DNA of 64,000 nt from Paenibacillus massiliensis subsp. panacisoli DSM 21345 (GCF_000426545.1 NZ_KE384534.1:358780-422779), one strand, 5' to 3'. Counted from the stretch's first letter, positions 42,903-52,647 are shown. The notes: a model not told the origin generated them from the letters alone. Made by a program: numbers and translations.

Positions 42903-44193
42903 AGTAATACAGAAGTGAGGATACGCTATACAGAACTCCGGTGATGCTAAAGGTGATAGCATAGCCCCAGTAGGTGCCGTACGTCGTAATCAAATAGGAT
43001 TGAACAGGGCCCATGGTGGCCCATCCGATCATAAATGCTGTCTGCATCATGGAATTGGCGATTCCACGTCTGCGATCAGATACCCGGTCGATCAGGACCG
43101 AGGAGTGAATGGGATTAGCTGCATTCATCAGTGCTTGTCTGAACAGGAAGCTGATCGAAGCTACCCACAGCAGGTTCGTAAAGCCTGTAATGAGCAGGAA
43201 GGGCAACGATAATACCTGAAAACAAACGACGGCCTTCACTGAGCCTAGCCTTGCCGCCAGATATGGACCGATTAGCATGGAGACGATGGTCATGACTTGT
43301 CCCAGAGCGATCAGCAGGCTCATGCCGCTGAGTGAGGCATTGAAGCGGTTCGTAAAATACAAGTTCAAATACGGAATGACGAGACCAGACCCGAATCCGA
43401 TCAGGAGCTGAGTCAGCACGAACTGGCTGATAATCCTCCTATCGTTCGAGCCGCCTGCATTCTGATCTCTGCGCTGTAGCTGTACTGTCTGGGTCGTGGG
43501 AGTTGAAGAGGTTTTTCCCTGCTCCTGCGGCGCACGGACAGTATTCACGGCTTGCTCTGTCGCTGCAGCTGCCTGGACGATCTTGCCCCTGCTAGGGGCC
43601 TCGGACATATACAGCAGAGGAATGAAAGACAGCAGAGTTGCAATCCCACCTACACATAGCACCAGTTGAAGGCTAGTAATGTGATTCAGTCCAGCCCATT
43701 GCAGTCCGTCTGCAAATACCCCACCACCCAGACTCCCGATAATCTGTGATGCGAGCACAATCGAAGAGTATAGGCTGAAGACGCGCAGTCGTTCGGCTTT
43801 GCTTACACTTTCCGCCAAAAAGGGGATGGCCAGCACCTGCACGAAGGCAGCGAATAATCCTGACACGCCAGCCAGCAGCAGCATGCCTGAGCCCTCTGCC
43901 CAGAAGGAGCGCCCGACGAATAAAAGTCCGCTACAGCACGCGCCTAGGATCAGCAGTGTTTTGCGGCTTAGCCGGTCGCCCAGAAGGCCGACGGGAATGA
44001 ACATGATTGCGGTCACCAGTGACTGTACACTGATGATTCGTCCATTCATCGTCTCCGAATAGCCTAGTCCTTGAATATAGAGATTATATAGAACAGAGAA
44101 CATTCCTCCACCAATCTGGTAAAGCATGTTCGCTATAAAGAACAATCGCACATTACGTGGCCAATGCTGCAGCCGTTGTATGAAGCCTTCCAC
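42850..44193 (-). CDS. MFS transporter
   Basis: The 447-residue protein has 12 predicted transmembrane segments and motif A (VGLLGDRLSRKTLLILG) after TM2. A central cytoplasmic loop at about 195-240 is rich in Gln, Thr and Ala. It has no recognised drug-efflux motif C, and the substrate is unknown. The 3' end overlaps ywbE by 53 bases in convergent orientation. The start ATG 44193 has a weak upstream site. Confidence 0.85.
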   Translation of the reverse strand: MEGFIQRLQHWPRNVRLFFIANMLYQIGGGMFSVLYNLYIQGLGYSETMNGRIISVQSLVTAIMFIPVGLLGDRLSRKTLLILGACCSGLLFVGRSFWAEGSGMLLLAGVSGLFAAFVQVLAIPFLAESVSKAERLRVFSLYSSIVLASQIIGSLGGGVFADGLQWAGLNHITSLQLVLCVGGIATLLSFIPLLYMSEAPSRGKIVQAAAATEQAVNTVRAPQEQGKTSSTPTTQTVQLQRRDQNAGGSNDRRIISQFVLTQLLIGFGSGLVIPYLNLYFTNRFNASLSGMSLLIALGQVMTIVSMLIGPYLAARLGSVKAVVCFQVLSLPFLLITGFTNLLWVASISFLFRQALMNAANPIHSSVLIDRVSDRRRGIANSMMQTAFMIGWATMGPVQSYLITTYGTYWGYAITFSITGVLYSVSSLLYYFMFRESRSASPVRPGHS

Positions 44194-44620
44194 GAGCGGT
44201 AATCCCCCGATCCTTATGTAACCTGACTCTATACCGGTCAGGAACTCAATGTATCCATGCCAATCTTGTTATTCTAACAGGTTCTTGCTGCGTGCAACAG
44301 ATCCACTGCCTATATTCCTTTGTGAATTCGTGGTTCTTGGTGTATGTGAACAGATCGTAATCAAGCGTATTGGCAGAGTATCGTCATGTTGAGGTATAAT
44401 GCTGTAGCAGGTCATGTAAGCTTGGTTTTATACCTCATTTCATACCTCATCGTATGGGGTATAATACTTCTAGACAATAGTCGCTGAATTCTATATAGTA
44501 GATCGGCATGACTACATTCATATTTTCCATTGAAATCATAAGGTATTGGGCAAATATAAGGCATATTCGCGGATGAGCGAATTGTGCCAGCATTGTATTT
44601 GCGTCACAGGAGGGATTAGC
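44194..44620 (+). other. Promoter region of the ArAE-like gene
   Basis: Two TATAAT boxes (about 44395 and 44460-44465) lie among repeated ATACCTCAT/GGTAT motifs. A hairpin (44442-44462) has 9-bp arms and a 3-base loop that run into the second box. The in-frame stretch 44546-44620 is probably leader, not protein. Confidence 0.45.
44442..44465. promoter_or_regulatory. Inverted repeat overlapping a TATAAT box
   Basis: ATACCTCAT and ATGGGGTAT are complementary (one G-U pair) around CGT. The right arm merges with TATAAT at 44460-44465, a good place for a repressor site. Confidence 0.4.
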
Positions 44621-45679
44621 TTGGCATTTGGAGCAAGGGTGTTAAAGACTGGTATAGCAGTCACATTGGCTCTGTATTTGAGCATGCTGATTGATGCCCA
44701 ATCGCCCGTAGGTGCTGCCATTGCTGCTATTTTTGCCATGCAGCCTTCGATCTACAGGTCATGGCGGTATTTTCTCGATCAGGTACAGACGACGACGCTC
44801 GGGGCAGGGATGGCACTTCTCGGTGGAATGTTCATCTCGAACCAGCCCATCGCAGTCGGATTAGTATGCAGTCTGGTTATTATGATCTGTCTGAAGCTGA
44901 AGATGGGAGAGACAATCGGTCTGACGCTGGTTACGGTGGTATCTGTCATGGAGGCGAGTGACGATTGGCAGTTCGCTATTACGCGTTTCGTGTTGACCTT
45001 GATCGGTATTGTGTCGGCATTCATTATTAATATTACGGTCTTTCCTCCCAAGCCAAGGAAGCAATTTCTGAGTCAGATACATAGTGTGTTCTCGCAGATG
45101 TCACTCTTGCTGCGTACGGCGATATCGGATGAGATGAAGGAGACGGTATTCAGAGACGAGAAGAGCAGTCTGGGGGCAGCGATTAAGTCTCTATCCGATA
45201 AGTATAATCTGTTCGAGGAAGAGCAGAAGAAGCTAAAGCGTGCGCGCTACAGCAAGAGCCGTCAGCTGGTCGTGTATAAGCAAATGCTATTGGGGCTGGA
45301 AAAAGGCTATGAGGTGCTGAATGCGATTGAGCGCCATTATTTTCAGGCGGAGCGTCCCGAAGGAGCGGATCGCTTCTTCGATGAGCATCTGGAGCGGCAG
45401 ATCAAGTTCCATGAGCATGGGCTGCTCAAATTCGAGGACAAGCTGAAGCCTAATGAAGAGGAATCTCGCAACTTTGAGAGAATGAATGAAGACTTCATGA
45501 ACAAGGCGATCGAGGGCTTCGAGCAGAAGGACGATAACGGCATGCTGAGGCTAGCAGTAGTTGCAGCAAGCATGTACGATTATGGACATCAGCTGGAACG
45601 GATGAACCGACTGGCTGACCGGATTCATCGCCGGGATCTGAAGCAGGGGCGCAATACCATGACATGGCTGCGGAGATAG
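44621..45679 (+). CDS. Aromatic acid exporter family membrane protein (ArAE/DUF939-like)
   Basis: TTG 44621 has AGGAGG 6 bases upstream and gives MAFGARVLKTGIAVTLALYLSMLI, the usual start of this family. The open frame extends to ATG 44546 but without a ribosome site. The 352-residue protein has four to six transmembrane segments in residues 1-145, including SPVGAAIAAIFAMQPSIYRS. A cytoplasmic helical domain of about 200 residues follows with coiled-coil character (SDKYNLFEEEQKKLKRAR). Relatives include B. subtilis YqjA. Efflux of aromatic acids is a family-level guess. Confidence 0.85.
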   Translation: MAFGARVLKTGIAVTLALYLSMLIDAQSPVGAAIAAIFAMQPSIYRSWRYFLDQVQTTTLGAGMALLGGMFISNQPIAVGLVCSLVIMICLKLKMGETIGLTLVTVVSVMEASDDWQFAITRFVLTLIGIVSAFIINITVFPPKPRKQFLSQIHSVFSQMSLLLRTAISDEMKETVFRDEKSSLGAAIKSLSDKYNLFEEEQKKLKRARYSKSRQLVVYKQMLLGLEKGYEVLNAIERHYFQAERPEGADRFFDEHLERQIKFHEHGLLKFEDKLKPNEEESRNFERMNEDFMNKAIEGFEQKDDNGMLRLAVVAASMYDYGHQLERMNRLADRIHRRDLKQGRNTMTWLRR

Positions 45680-45754
45680 AGAGTGCTCCGCTTGCCTGTT
45701 ATCGGTGATGAAGCCTATGCTTTATGGGTGATGTGAGTGAGAGGGGAAGAGAGC

Positions 45755-46519
45755 ATGAAGCTGATATCATGGAATGTCAATGGCTTGCGAGCCTGTGTGA
45801 ATAAAGGATTCCTGGATTATTATCAAGAAATGAAAGCAGATATATTCTGCGTGCAGGAGACGAAGCTGCAGGAAGGCCAGATTGAACTGGACCTCGGAGA
45901 GGATGTCTATCAATATTGGAACTATGCGTTTAAGAAGGGCTATTCCGGTACGGCCATATTCACTCGGATGAAACCACTGAGTGTTCGTTATGGCATGGAG
46001 GAAGACAGCGAGCCGGAGGGACGAATGATTACACTGGAATTCGGGGCATTTTACCTAATAAACGTCTATACGCCCAATGCCAAACGTGATCTTACACGTC
46101 TGCCTTACCGACTGGAGTGGGAGGATCGCTTTCTAGCCTATGTGTTAGGGTTGGAGCAGCTGAAGCCGGTTATTATTTGCGGGGACCTTAATGTGGCTCA
46201 CCAGGAGATGGATTTGAAGAATCCCAAGCCCAACATGGGTAACTCGGGGTTCACACTGGAGGAACGGGGCAAGATGACAGAGCTGCTTGCCGCCGGATAT
46301 CTGGACAGCTACCGTCATCTGTATCCAGATCGCACAGACGTCTACAGCTGGTGGTCCTACATGCCGAAGGTTCGTGAACGCAATGTTGGCTGGCGTATCG
46401 ACTATTTCCTCGTATCGAACAAGCTGGAGCAGGCTATACAGGAGGCGCAGATTGACTGTCATGTCATGGGCAGTGATCACTGTCCTGTCAGCTTGCAGCT
46501 ACAGTTGCCGACACCTTGA
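45755..46519 (+). CDS. exoA: Exodeoxyribonuclease III (AP endonuclease)
   Basis: ATG 45755 has GAGGGGAAGAG upstream and is preferred over GTG 45737. The 254-residue protein has the complete active-site set: WNVNGLRA, the metal-binding Glu in FCVQETKLQ, GDLNVAH (Asp, Asn), WRIDYFLVS, and the catalytic SDHCPV His near the C-terminus. It cleaves DNA at abasic sites and removes 3' blocking groups in base excision repair. Confidence 0.95.
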   Translation: MKLISWNVNGLRACVNKGFLDYYQEMKADIFCVQETKLQEGQIELDLGEDVYQYWNYAFKKGYSGTAIFTRMKPLSVRYGMEEDSEPEGRMITLEFGAFYLINVYTPNAKRDLTRLPYRLEWEDRFLAYVLGLEQLKPVIICGDLNVAHQEMDLKNPKPNMGNSGFTLEERGKMTELLAAGYLDSYRHLYPDRTDVYSWWSYMPKVRERNVGWRIDYFLVSNKLEQAIQEAQIDCHVMGSDHCPVSLQLQLPTP

Positions 46520-46619
46520 GCAAGAGCTACCCACCAAGTGTCCCCGATCCAGTGTCTTCAAGTGCTTCTGATTAGCTGAATGACACTGCTCATGGCTGAG
46601 TTTTGGTCAATCTGTGAAA

Positions 46620-46770
46620 ATTAAAAAAGCCGCCTGTTCAATTTGAACATGGTGGCTTAAAATGTTACAATGATGAATGCTCTGTTCGTTCGGAAAAGAT
46701 CAGTATTTTTGATCCAATCTGGTTAATAAACAGTGTAACTTTTAGTTTAAGTATGTAAGTGTATCTACAC
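46620..46770 (-). ncRNA. Candidate small RNA between exoA and helD
   Basis: A minus-strand promoter (46777-46805) faces a minus-strand terminator. AAGCCACCATGTTCAA pairs with TTGAACAGGCGGCTT (plus coordinates 46627-46658), followed by TTTTTT. Between them, about 110 bases contain no sensible frame but have hairpins AAGTGTA/TACACTT and GATCA/TGATC. The predicted transcript is about 150 nt. No known RNA family was recognised. Confidence 0.55.
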
Positions 46771-46776
46771 TTTACT

Positions 46777-46805
46777 ATTATACTACAATTTCAATATTAG
46801 TACAA
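46777..46805 (-). promoter_or_regulatory. Predicted sigma-A promoter of the candidate small RNA
   Basis: On the minus strand TTGTAC (46800-46805) and a perfect TATAAT (46777-46782) are exactly 17 bp apart. No minus-strand gene lies downstream before 46520. Confidence 0.6.
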
Positions 46806-46940
46806 TCCCTGATTTTCATAACTATGAAAGCTTGGTTAAGAACGCCTTCCATTCGCATTTGCACCAGGTTGCTGACCTTTGCCAATAACCCTGGTCATAG
46901 CAGCAGTGCGCTGAACACAAACTAAGGGGGAGATTCATAG

Positions 46941-49319
46941 ATGAGTACCGAACAAGAGTGGAAAACAGAACAGGAACGAGTCGATTCCGTCACTTCACTC
47001 ATTCACAAGCAGATCCGCAAGCTGGAGGCCGAAACTGGGGACGTACGCGGAGATGTCATTACGATGCGGAAGGAATTCTGGGATGAAGTAACGATCAACC
47101 TGTCCGAGTCTGACGATGTAGGGGAGACCTCCACCAGTATGCGTCAGCAATCACAGGTACTGGCTGAGCGTGAGCATCGGCATAAGCTGTCCTTCGAGAC
47201 GCTGGCCAGGCTTCGCAAGCTAGAGCAGAGCCCGTACTTCGGACGTATTGATTTTGCGGAGGAAGGTCAAGGGACGGATAAAATATATCTGGGCATCGCT
47301 TCCTTGCTCGATGAGGATGAGCTGAGCTTCCTGATTTACGACTGGCGTGCGCCCATCTCAAATCTTTATTATGACAGTATGCCAGGCCCTGCGGAGTACA
47401 AGACACCTTCCGGCAACATTTCCGGGGAAATAACACTCAAGCGGCAGTTCGTCATTCGAGATGGTGACATCAAGTTCATGTTCGACACCGGGGTTACGAT
47501 TGGAGATGAGCTGCTGCAGGCGGTGCTGAGTCGGAGCTCGGATGCCCAGATGAAGAGCATTGTCGCCACGATTCAAAAGGAGCAGAACCGTATTATTCGT
47601 GATGATCGCACACGGCTGCTGATCGTACAGGGTGCTGCTGGCAGTGGGAAAACGTCTGCGGCACTCCAGCGGGTGGCATACCTCTTGTACAAATACAGGG
47701 AGCGGTTAAGCGCAGATCAGGTCGTGCTGTTCTCCCCGAATCCGATGTTCAACAGCTACGTCTCCACAGTTCTGCCCGAGCTCGGCGAAGAGAATATGCA
47801 GCAGGCCACCTTCCAGGAATATCTGGAACGGCGACTAGGCAGGGAGTTCCAACTAGAAGACCCGTTTGAGCAGCTCGAATATGTGCTCTCTGCTACAGAG
47901 ACACCCGATTATAGGGTCCGAATTGCTGGCATGCAGTATAAATCCTCCGAGGCCTTCCTCCAGGTCATTCGTGCCTATCGAAGCCGACTGGAGAAGCAGG
48001 GAATGATCTTCAAGCCTGTTCGCTTCCAGGGACGGGATATCATCTCAGCGGATATGATTCATCACCAATTCTATAGCTTCGATCCATCGGTCCGCCTGGC
48101 CAATCGGCTGGAGCAGCTGCGTGAGTGGATGTTGAAGGAGTTGTCGCGTTTTGGCAAGGAGGAGACAGCGGCTTCGTGGGTCGATGATCAGATCGAGTTG
48201 CTGGATAAGGACGAATATCAGCGTGCGTATAATCGCCTCCTTCGCAAGAAGAAAGGAAATCTGGCAGGAAGCTTTGACGACTTCGACATGGAGCGTGACA
48301 TTCTGGCCAAAATGGTGGTCAGCAATCGCTTGAAGCCACTCCGCAAGTGGATCAAAATGCTGCGGTTCGTGGACATCAAGAAGTTGTACAGCGAGCTGTT
48401 CTTGAACGAGGAGCTCTATCGTGAGCTGGCAGAGGACAGCGAATTGCCTCCATATTGGCAGGACATCTGCCGAATTACGCTTGACCGCATCCGCAAGGGA
48501 GAGCTGGCCTATGAGGATGCCACACCTTATCTCTATCTGCACGAAATTATGCTGGGCTTCCGCTCCAATAGCCATATTCATCATGTCTTCATAGATGAGG
48601 CGCAGGATTATTCCGCGTTCCAGCTGGCCTTCATCAAGCAGCTATTTCCACGGGCCAAAATGACGGCGCTCGGTGATTTTAATCAAGCGATCTATGCTCA
48701 TTCCTCGGTGCTTCAGGATGCTGGCCCTCTCCGCACCCTGTACGGACCGGAGCAGACAGAGCTGATCTCGCTAACCCGCAGCTACCGCTCGACGCAGGAG
48801 ATTATTGAATTCACCAGGGGGATGGTGCCGGGCGGCGAGCAGATCGTACCGTTCAACCGAAGTGGAGAGAAGCCGAGGGTGTACATGACTGGCAATCAGA
48901 CGGAGCATGATGCAGCGATTGTCTCGGATATTCAGCAGCTGCTGGAGGACGGCTATGAGTCCATTGCTGTGATCTGCAAGACAGCAGAGGAGAGCCTGTC
49001 TGCATACCAGAGACTGGAGCAGGAGCTGGCAGCAAGACATCTGGATGCCAAGCCGAAGTTGATCAAGAAGACTACACCAGCCTTCGAGAAGGGCATTCAT
49101 GTCATACCTGCCTATCTCGCCAAGGGCGTGGAGTTCGACGGTGTGCTCATCTATAATGCTTCTCAGGCGCAGTATACACACGAGCATGAACGCAAGCTTT
49201 TTTACACCGCCTGTACCCGAGCAATGCATTCACTCCACTTGTATTCGCTCGGTGATCCGAGCCGATTCATCACCGAGCAGGCTGCAAGTACCTATGAGCA
49301 AGCGAATGTGAATGTGTAA
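46941..49319 (+). CDS. helD: HelD, RNA polymerase recycling motor ATPase
   Basis: The 792-residue UvrD-like SF1 protein has an N-terminal antiparallel coiled coil (QKTEQERVDSVTSLIHKQIR region). Walker A is GAAGSGKTSAAL near residue 231, Walker B-type FIDEAQDYS near 553, a motif IV-VI region with LTRSYRSTQEI, and KGVEFDGVLIYN then YTACTRAMH at the end. HelD removes RNA polymerase from stalled complexes by reaching into its channels. It has no helicase role of its own. ATG 46941 has AGGGGGAG upstream. Confidence 0.92.
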   Translation: MSTEQEWKTEQERVDSVTSLIHKQIRKLEAETGDVRGDVITMRKEFWDEVTINLSESDDVGETSTSMRQQSQVLAEREHRHKLSFETLARLRKLEQSPYFGRIDFAEEGQGTDKIYLGIASLLDEDELSFLIYDWRAPISNLYYDSMPGPAEYKTPSGNISGEITLKRQFVIRDGDIKFMFDTGVTIGDELLQAVLSRSSDAQMKSIVATIQKEQNRIIRDDRTRLLIVQGAAGSGKTSAALQRVAYLLYKYRERLSADQVVLFSPNPMFNSYVSTVLPELGEENMQQATFQEYLERRLGREFQLEDPFEQLEYVLSATETPDYRVRIAGMQYKSSEAFLQVIRAYRSRLEKQGMIFKPVRFQGRDIISADMIHHQFYSFDPSVRLANRLEQLREWMLKELSRFGKEETAASWVDDQIELLDKDEYQRAYNRLLRKKKGNLAGSFDDFDMERDILAKMVVSNRLKPLRKWIKMLRFVDIKKLYSELFLNEELYRELAEDSELPPYWQDICRITLDRIRKGELAYEDATPYLYLHEIMLGFRSNSHIHHVFIDEAQDYSAFQLAFIKQLFPRAKMTALGDFNQAIYAHSSVLQDAGPLRTLYGPEQTELISLTRSYRSTQEIIEFTRGMVPGGEQIVPFNRSGEKPRVYMTGNQTEHDAAIVSDIQQLLEDGYESIAVICKTAEESLSAYQRLEQELAARHLDAKPKLIKKTTPAFEKGIHVIPAYLAKGVEFDGVLIYNASQAQYTHEHERKLFYTACTRAMHSLHLYSLGDPSRFITEQAASTYEQANVNV

Positions 49320-49435
49320 CTGACACCTAAGGCGTGGCTGATGGCTATACAGCAGATCTAAGGTAACAGGTAGCCAAGGACATGAGTGCCTTGCAGCGTG
49401 TGGTGGGTAGGATCGGTGAGATCAATGTCATGTGG

Positions 49436-49458
49436 GAGGGGCGGATATTCCGCTCCTC
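49436..49458. terminator. Terminator between helD and the Imm63-like gene
   Basis: GAGGGGCGGA pairs with TCCGCTCCTC around TAT, then TTATTCATTT on the plus strand. The two flanking genes converge. Confidence 0.7.
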
Positions 49459-49899
49459 TTATTCATTTAGAAGCCCTCTGTATCTGCCAGAACGATGCCA
49501 TTCGTTGAAAATACCTCCTATTCGCTCAAAGGCCTGATGAATAATGCTCATCAGTTCATTAATGATGTCTGGAGTATGCTTCAGGTGTGTCGTAATATTG
49601 TCCTTGCTGTATTTCTTAAGAAGCATCACATATGCCGAATCGTGAATGACCTGCTCCAGCACTAGATAGATGGCATCCTCCGCCTGAATGGTGCGTCGTT
49701 CCTGAATGAGGACCCCACGCTCATGTAATTGCAGTCGGTAGCAAGTGGGCTCAACGATAATGTGTGGTACGAGATCAGGATAATGCTTCTCGTCGAATAA
49801 TGCCTCTACCATCTTGTAGAGGTTGTCTTGAGGCAGGTCGGTGCACTGGAGATGGGTCATAATCTGATCAATCAATTGTTGTGTGTTATAGAAGGACAT
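49459..49899 (-). CDS. Imm63-like immunity protein
   Basis: ATG 49899 has AAAGGAGAC upstream; the frame extends to 49998 only through a tandem DNA repeat and is not protein there. The 146-residue product has CYRLQLHERGVLIQERRT followed by AIYLVLEQVIHDSAYVML. This resembles the Y-x-Y-x2-x-ERG-x-R-T core of Imm63 immunity proteins and its following helices. No toxin gene is adjacent, so it is an orphan. The assignment is from motif memory. Confidence 0.55.
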   Translation of the reverse strand: MSFYNTQQLIDQIMTHLQCTDLPQDNLYKMVEALFDEKHYPDLVPHIIVEPTCYRLQLHERGVLIQERRTIQAEDAIYLVLEQVIHDSAYVMLLKKYSKDNITTHLKHTPDIINELMSIIHQAFERIGGIFNEWHRSGRYRGLLNE

Positions 49900-49926
49900 G
49901 AGATAGTCTCCTTTCCGTTGTAGGGC

Positions 49927-50025
49927 AGTCATTGCACGGACATTGCACAGACATTGTATGGACACTGTACGGACACTGCATAGATATCGCACGGACATCG
50001 CACGGACATTGTATGGACATCATCC
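49927..50025. repeat. 11-bp tandem repeat, nine imperfect units
   Basis: Units of the form GGACATTGCAC, AGACATTGTAT and GGACACTGTAC follow each other without gaps. The period equals about one DNA turn. It covers the leader and probable promoter of the Imm63-like gene. Confidence 0.85.
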
Positions 50026-50301
50026 TGATATAATCTTATCATTCTTTACTCGATAACTCAGCGGATACATGAGCTAATACAATTCATACAGATAAAGTGT
50101 AAGCTAATATATCGTACAGATGACAGCGTATTCGATGAATGCACAGTTTTGTACGCCTTTTTTGGTGGATCGAACAGTCGAGATAAAGATGATTTACATA
50201 TCTATGCCACAGGATTATAATACGAAACATATATTTTTTGCAGGTTGATTCTACGGGTCGAATGGAATAGCTTGTATTATTGCTTATGGAGGTCATGTGT
50301 A

Positions 50302-52131
50302 ATGAATCAATTTCAACGTCCGCCACTTGCGGATTGTGTACCGGAGCTGGTGGCTACAGCCAGGGGGGATAAGCCTGCATCTCTGGTCATTCGGGATGGA
50401 ACGCTCGTAAATGTGACCTCTGGCGAGATCATTCCAAATATGTCGGTTGCTATTCAGGGCAGTCGAATTGCCTATGTAGGTGCCAATGTAGAGCATACGA
50501 TCGGTGCGGAGACCGTAATTATTGAAGCGAATGGTCGTTATATTGCCCCAGGACTGCTGGATGGGCACTGTCATATTGAGAGCACTCAGCTCACCGTTAC
50601 CGAGTTCGCCAAAGCGGTGCTGCCGCTGGGAGTTACAGGCGGCTTCTTCGATGCACACGAGATTTCCAATGTATTGGGACTGCCAGGACTTCGGCTCATG
50701 CTGGAGGATGCACGGACTACGCCTATGGCAGCCTACATGCAGGTAGCCTCATGTGTCCCTTCGACGAGTGCGGAGCTTGAGACCTCAGGAGCTGCTTTTG
50801 GTCCTGCAGAAGTAGCAGAAGCACTGACCTGGGGACCGGATATGATCGGTCTTGGTGAGGTGATGAATTTCCCGGGTGTCGTGTATGGGGATGAGACGAT
50901 GATCGGCGAAATTCAGGCGACATTGCGTGCAGGCAAGGTTGCAGATGGACATTTCACATGGGCCTCGGATGATTGGCGGCTTCCGGTATATGCTGCAAGT
51001 GGTGTCTCGGGGGATCACGAATGCGTCACGCCCGAGGATGTAGCCAAGCGCATTCGACTTGGTATGTACGCTAAGATGAGACAGGGGTCGGCCTGGCATG
51101 ATGTTGCCGAGACGATCCGTGCCTGTACGGAGATGGGGCTGGATACACGGCGCATGATGCTGGTAACGGATGATCGCAGCGCGGAATCGCTCTTGCATGA
51201 AGGGCAGATGGATTATGTCGTGCGTCATGCCATTGCGCAAGGAGTGAAGCCCATTACAGCATTCCAAATGGCTACGCTTAATACGGCTGAGCGCTTCGGG
51301 GTGGCTCGGGATATCGGCTCGGTGACACCGGGTTCGATTGCAGATATTATTTTGCTGGACGGTCGATTGGCTGATGTACAAGTGAGCGCTACGATTGCTG
51401 CTGGTCAGCTGGTAGCCGAGCATGGTCATATGATCGCGGACTGGGGCAGCTTCCGCTATCCTGATGAGGTGAAGAACACCGTGCGGCTGAAGGCGGAGTT
51501 CACCCCGGATCGCCTCACCATTCAGGCCCCGTGCCCGGACGGAGCAGCGGAGGTACGTGTCATCCAGGTGACGGAGAATCACGTAGAGACGAAGGAAGTG
51601 CAACGCAAGGTCGCTGTAAGTAATGGTGTGGTCACCGCTGATCTGACCAGTGATCTGTGCAAGATTGCAGTATTCGAACGACATAAGGGGACGGGCGCAG
51701 GCTCGGTAGCGTTGGTGACGGGTGTTGGCTTCACGATTCCAGCCGCGATTGCCATGACCGTAGCGCATGATAGCCATAACCTGCTCGTAATCGGAAATGA
51801 TGATGAACTGATGGCCAAGGCCGCAAATCAAGTCATTGAGCTGCAAGGTGGAGCAGTAGTGTGTACGAATGAAGATGCTACAATATTCCCGTTGCCAATC
51901 GCAGGTCTGATGTCCGATGCCCCATTTGCCGAGGTGGCCCATCAGTCGGAGAGCATCAGTCTCGCGCTCCAGCAAGCAGGCTGTAAGCTTAATAATGCAT
52001 TTATGACCCTGTCGTTGCTCGCTTTGGTAGTGATTCCCGAGATCCGCCTGTCCGATCAAGGGCTCGTTGTCATCGGTGTCGACGGTATCCGCAAGGTGTC
52101 CATGTTCATTGGACATGAGCTGGATAGTTAA
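50302..52131 (+). CDS. ade: Adenine deaminase
   Basis: ATG 50302 has GGAGGT upstream; the open frame to 50245 is leader. The 609-residue amidohydrolase has the metal-binding GLLDGHCHIES near residue 92, GLGEVMNFPGV near 193 (metal-ligand Glu), and a Asp-containing LVTDDRS near 290. The C-terminal ade-type domain ends with ...HELDS. It converts adenine to hypoxanthine and ammonia for purine salvage. The 200-base leader was checked for a purine riboswitch and none was convincing. Confidence 0.95.
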   Translation: MNQFQRPPLADCVPELVATARGDKPASLVIRDGTLVNVTSGEIIPNMSVAIQGSRIAYVGANVEHTIGAETVIIEANGRYIAPGLLDGHCHIESTQLTVTEFAKAVLPLGVTGGFFDAHEISNVLGLPGLRLMLEDARTTPMAAYMQVASCVPSTSAELETSGAAFGPAEVAEALTWGPDMIGLGEVMNFPGVVYGDETMIGEIQATLRAGKVADGHFTWASDDWRLPVYAASGVSGDHECVTPEDVAKRIRLGMYAKMRQGSAWHDVAETIRACTEMGLDTRRMMLVTDDRSAESLLHEGQMDYVVRHAIAQGVKPITAFQMATLNTAERFGVARDIGSVTPGSIADIILLDGRLADVQVSATIAAGQLVAEHGHMIADWGSFRYPDEVKNTVRLKAEFTPDRLTIQAPCPDGAAEVRVIQVTENHVETKEVQRKVAVSNGVVTADLTSDLCKIAVFERHKGTGAGSVALVTGVGFTIPAAIAMTVAHDSHNLLVIGNDDELMAKAANQVIELQGGAVVCTNEDATIFPLPIAGLMSDAPFAEVAHQSESISLALQQAGCKLNNAFMTLSLLALVVIPEIRLSDQGLVVIGVDGIRKVSMFIGHELDS

Positions 52132-52248
52132 TTCATTTACAAGCGAGTGTTAGTATATGGACGGCATGTGTATGGGGAGTCATACGGTTGACTATGTAGT
52201 CTAGGCTGAAGTACGTAATATAAGTTAGAGTATGTAGTGTAGTTGCTG

Positions 52249-52293
52249 AGAAGGACACCCGGATCTTCAAAGAGAAGGGTGCCTTCTTTTTTT
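52249..52293 (+). terminator. Terminator of ade
   Basis: AGAAGGACACCC pairs with GGGTGCCTTCT (one bulged A), followed by a T-run of seven. Confidence 0.85.
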
Positions 52294-52543
52294 GTGGGCA
52301 TTGGAATAAAAGAACTACAAGCACTTCGCAAATTCCACATTTTAGGTTATCATGAACAAGGATTAGCTAGTGATATGAGGTTGAATGCTACATTCGGATG
52401 GTACAGGGCCCAATAGCTCTTGAATGATACATGGTATGTCCATAAAGTAGAGTAATAATTACATAGGTTAGCTAGTATCTTGAACGAATATGATTTCAGC
52501 TTGCTGTTCAACAGCTATTCAGCATAGATCGAAGAATAACAAG

Positions 52544-52610
52544 CTTAACAGCGGTCAACAGGCTCCCCGCTTGCAGCGGCTCTACATTATAGTTGATCTG
52601 GTCAAGCAAC
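52544..52610 (+). repeat. Dispersed intergenic repeat, copy C
   Basis: It has AACAGCGGTCAACAGG directly joined to GCTCCCCGCTTGCAGCGGCT and GTTGATCTGGTCAAG, so it appears the most complete copy. The remaining gap 52294-52647 shows no gene. Confidence 0.7.
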
Positions 52611-52647
52611 TAATTCATTACATTAAATATTATTGGGGGGCATAAGC

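Noticed and set aside
50026..50301. Purine riboswitch in the ade leader
   Set aside because: The conserved three-way junction and loop motifs could not be found, and no terminator hairpin precedes the start codon.
50785..52116. 443-codon minus-strand frame opposite ade
   Set aside because: It lies wholly inside a well-supported gene and shows no family features.
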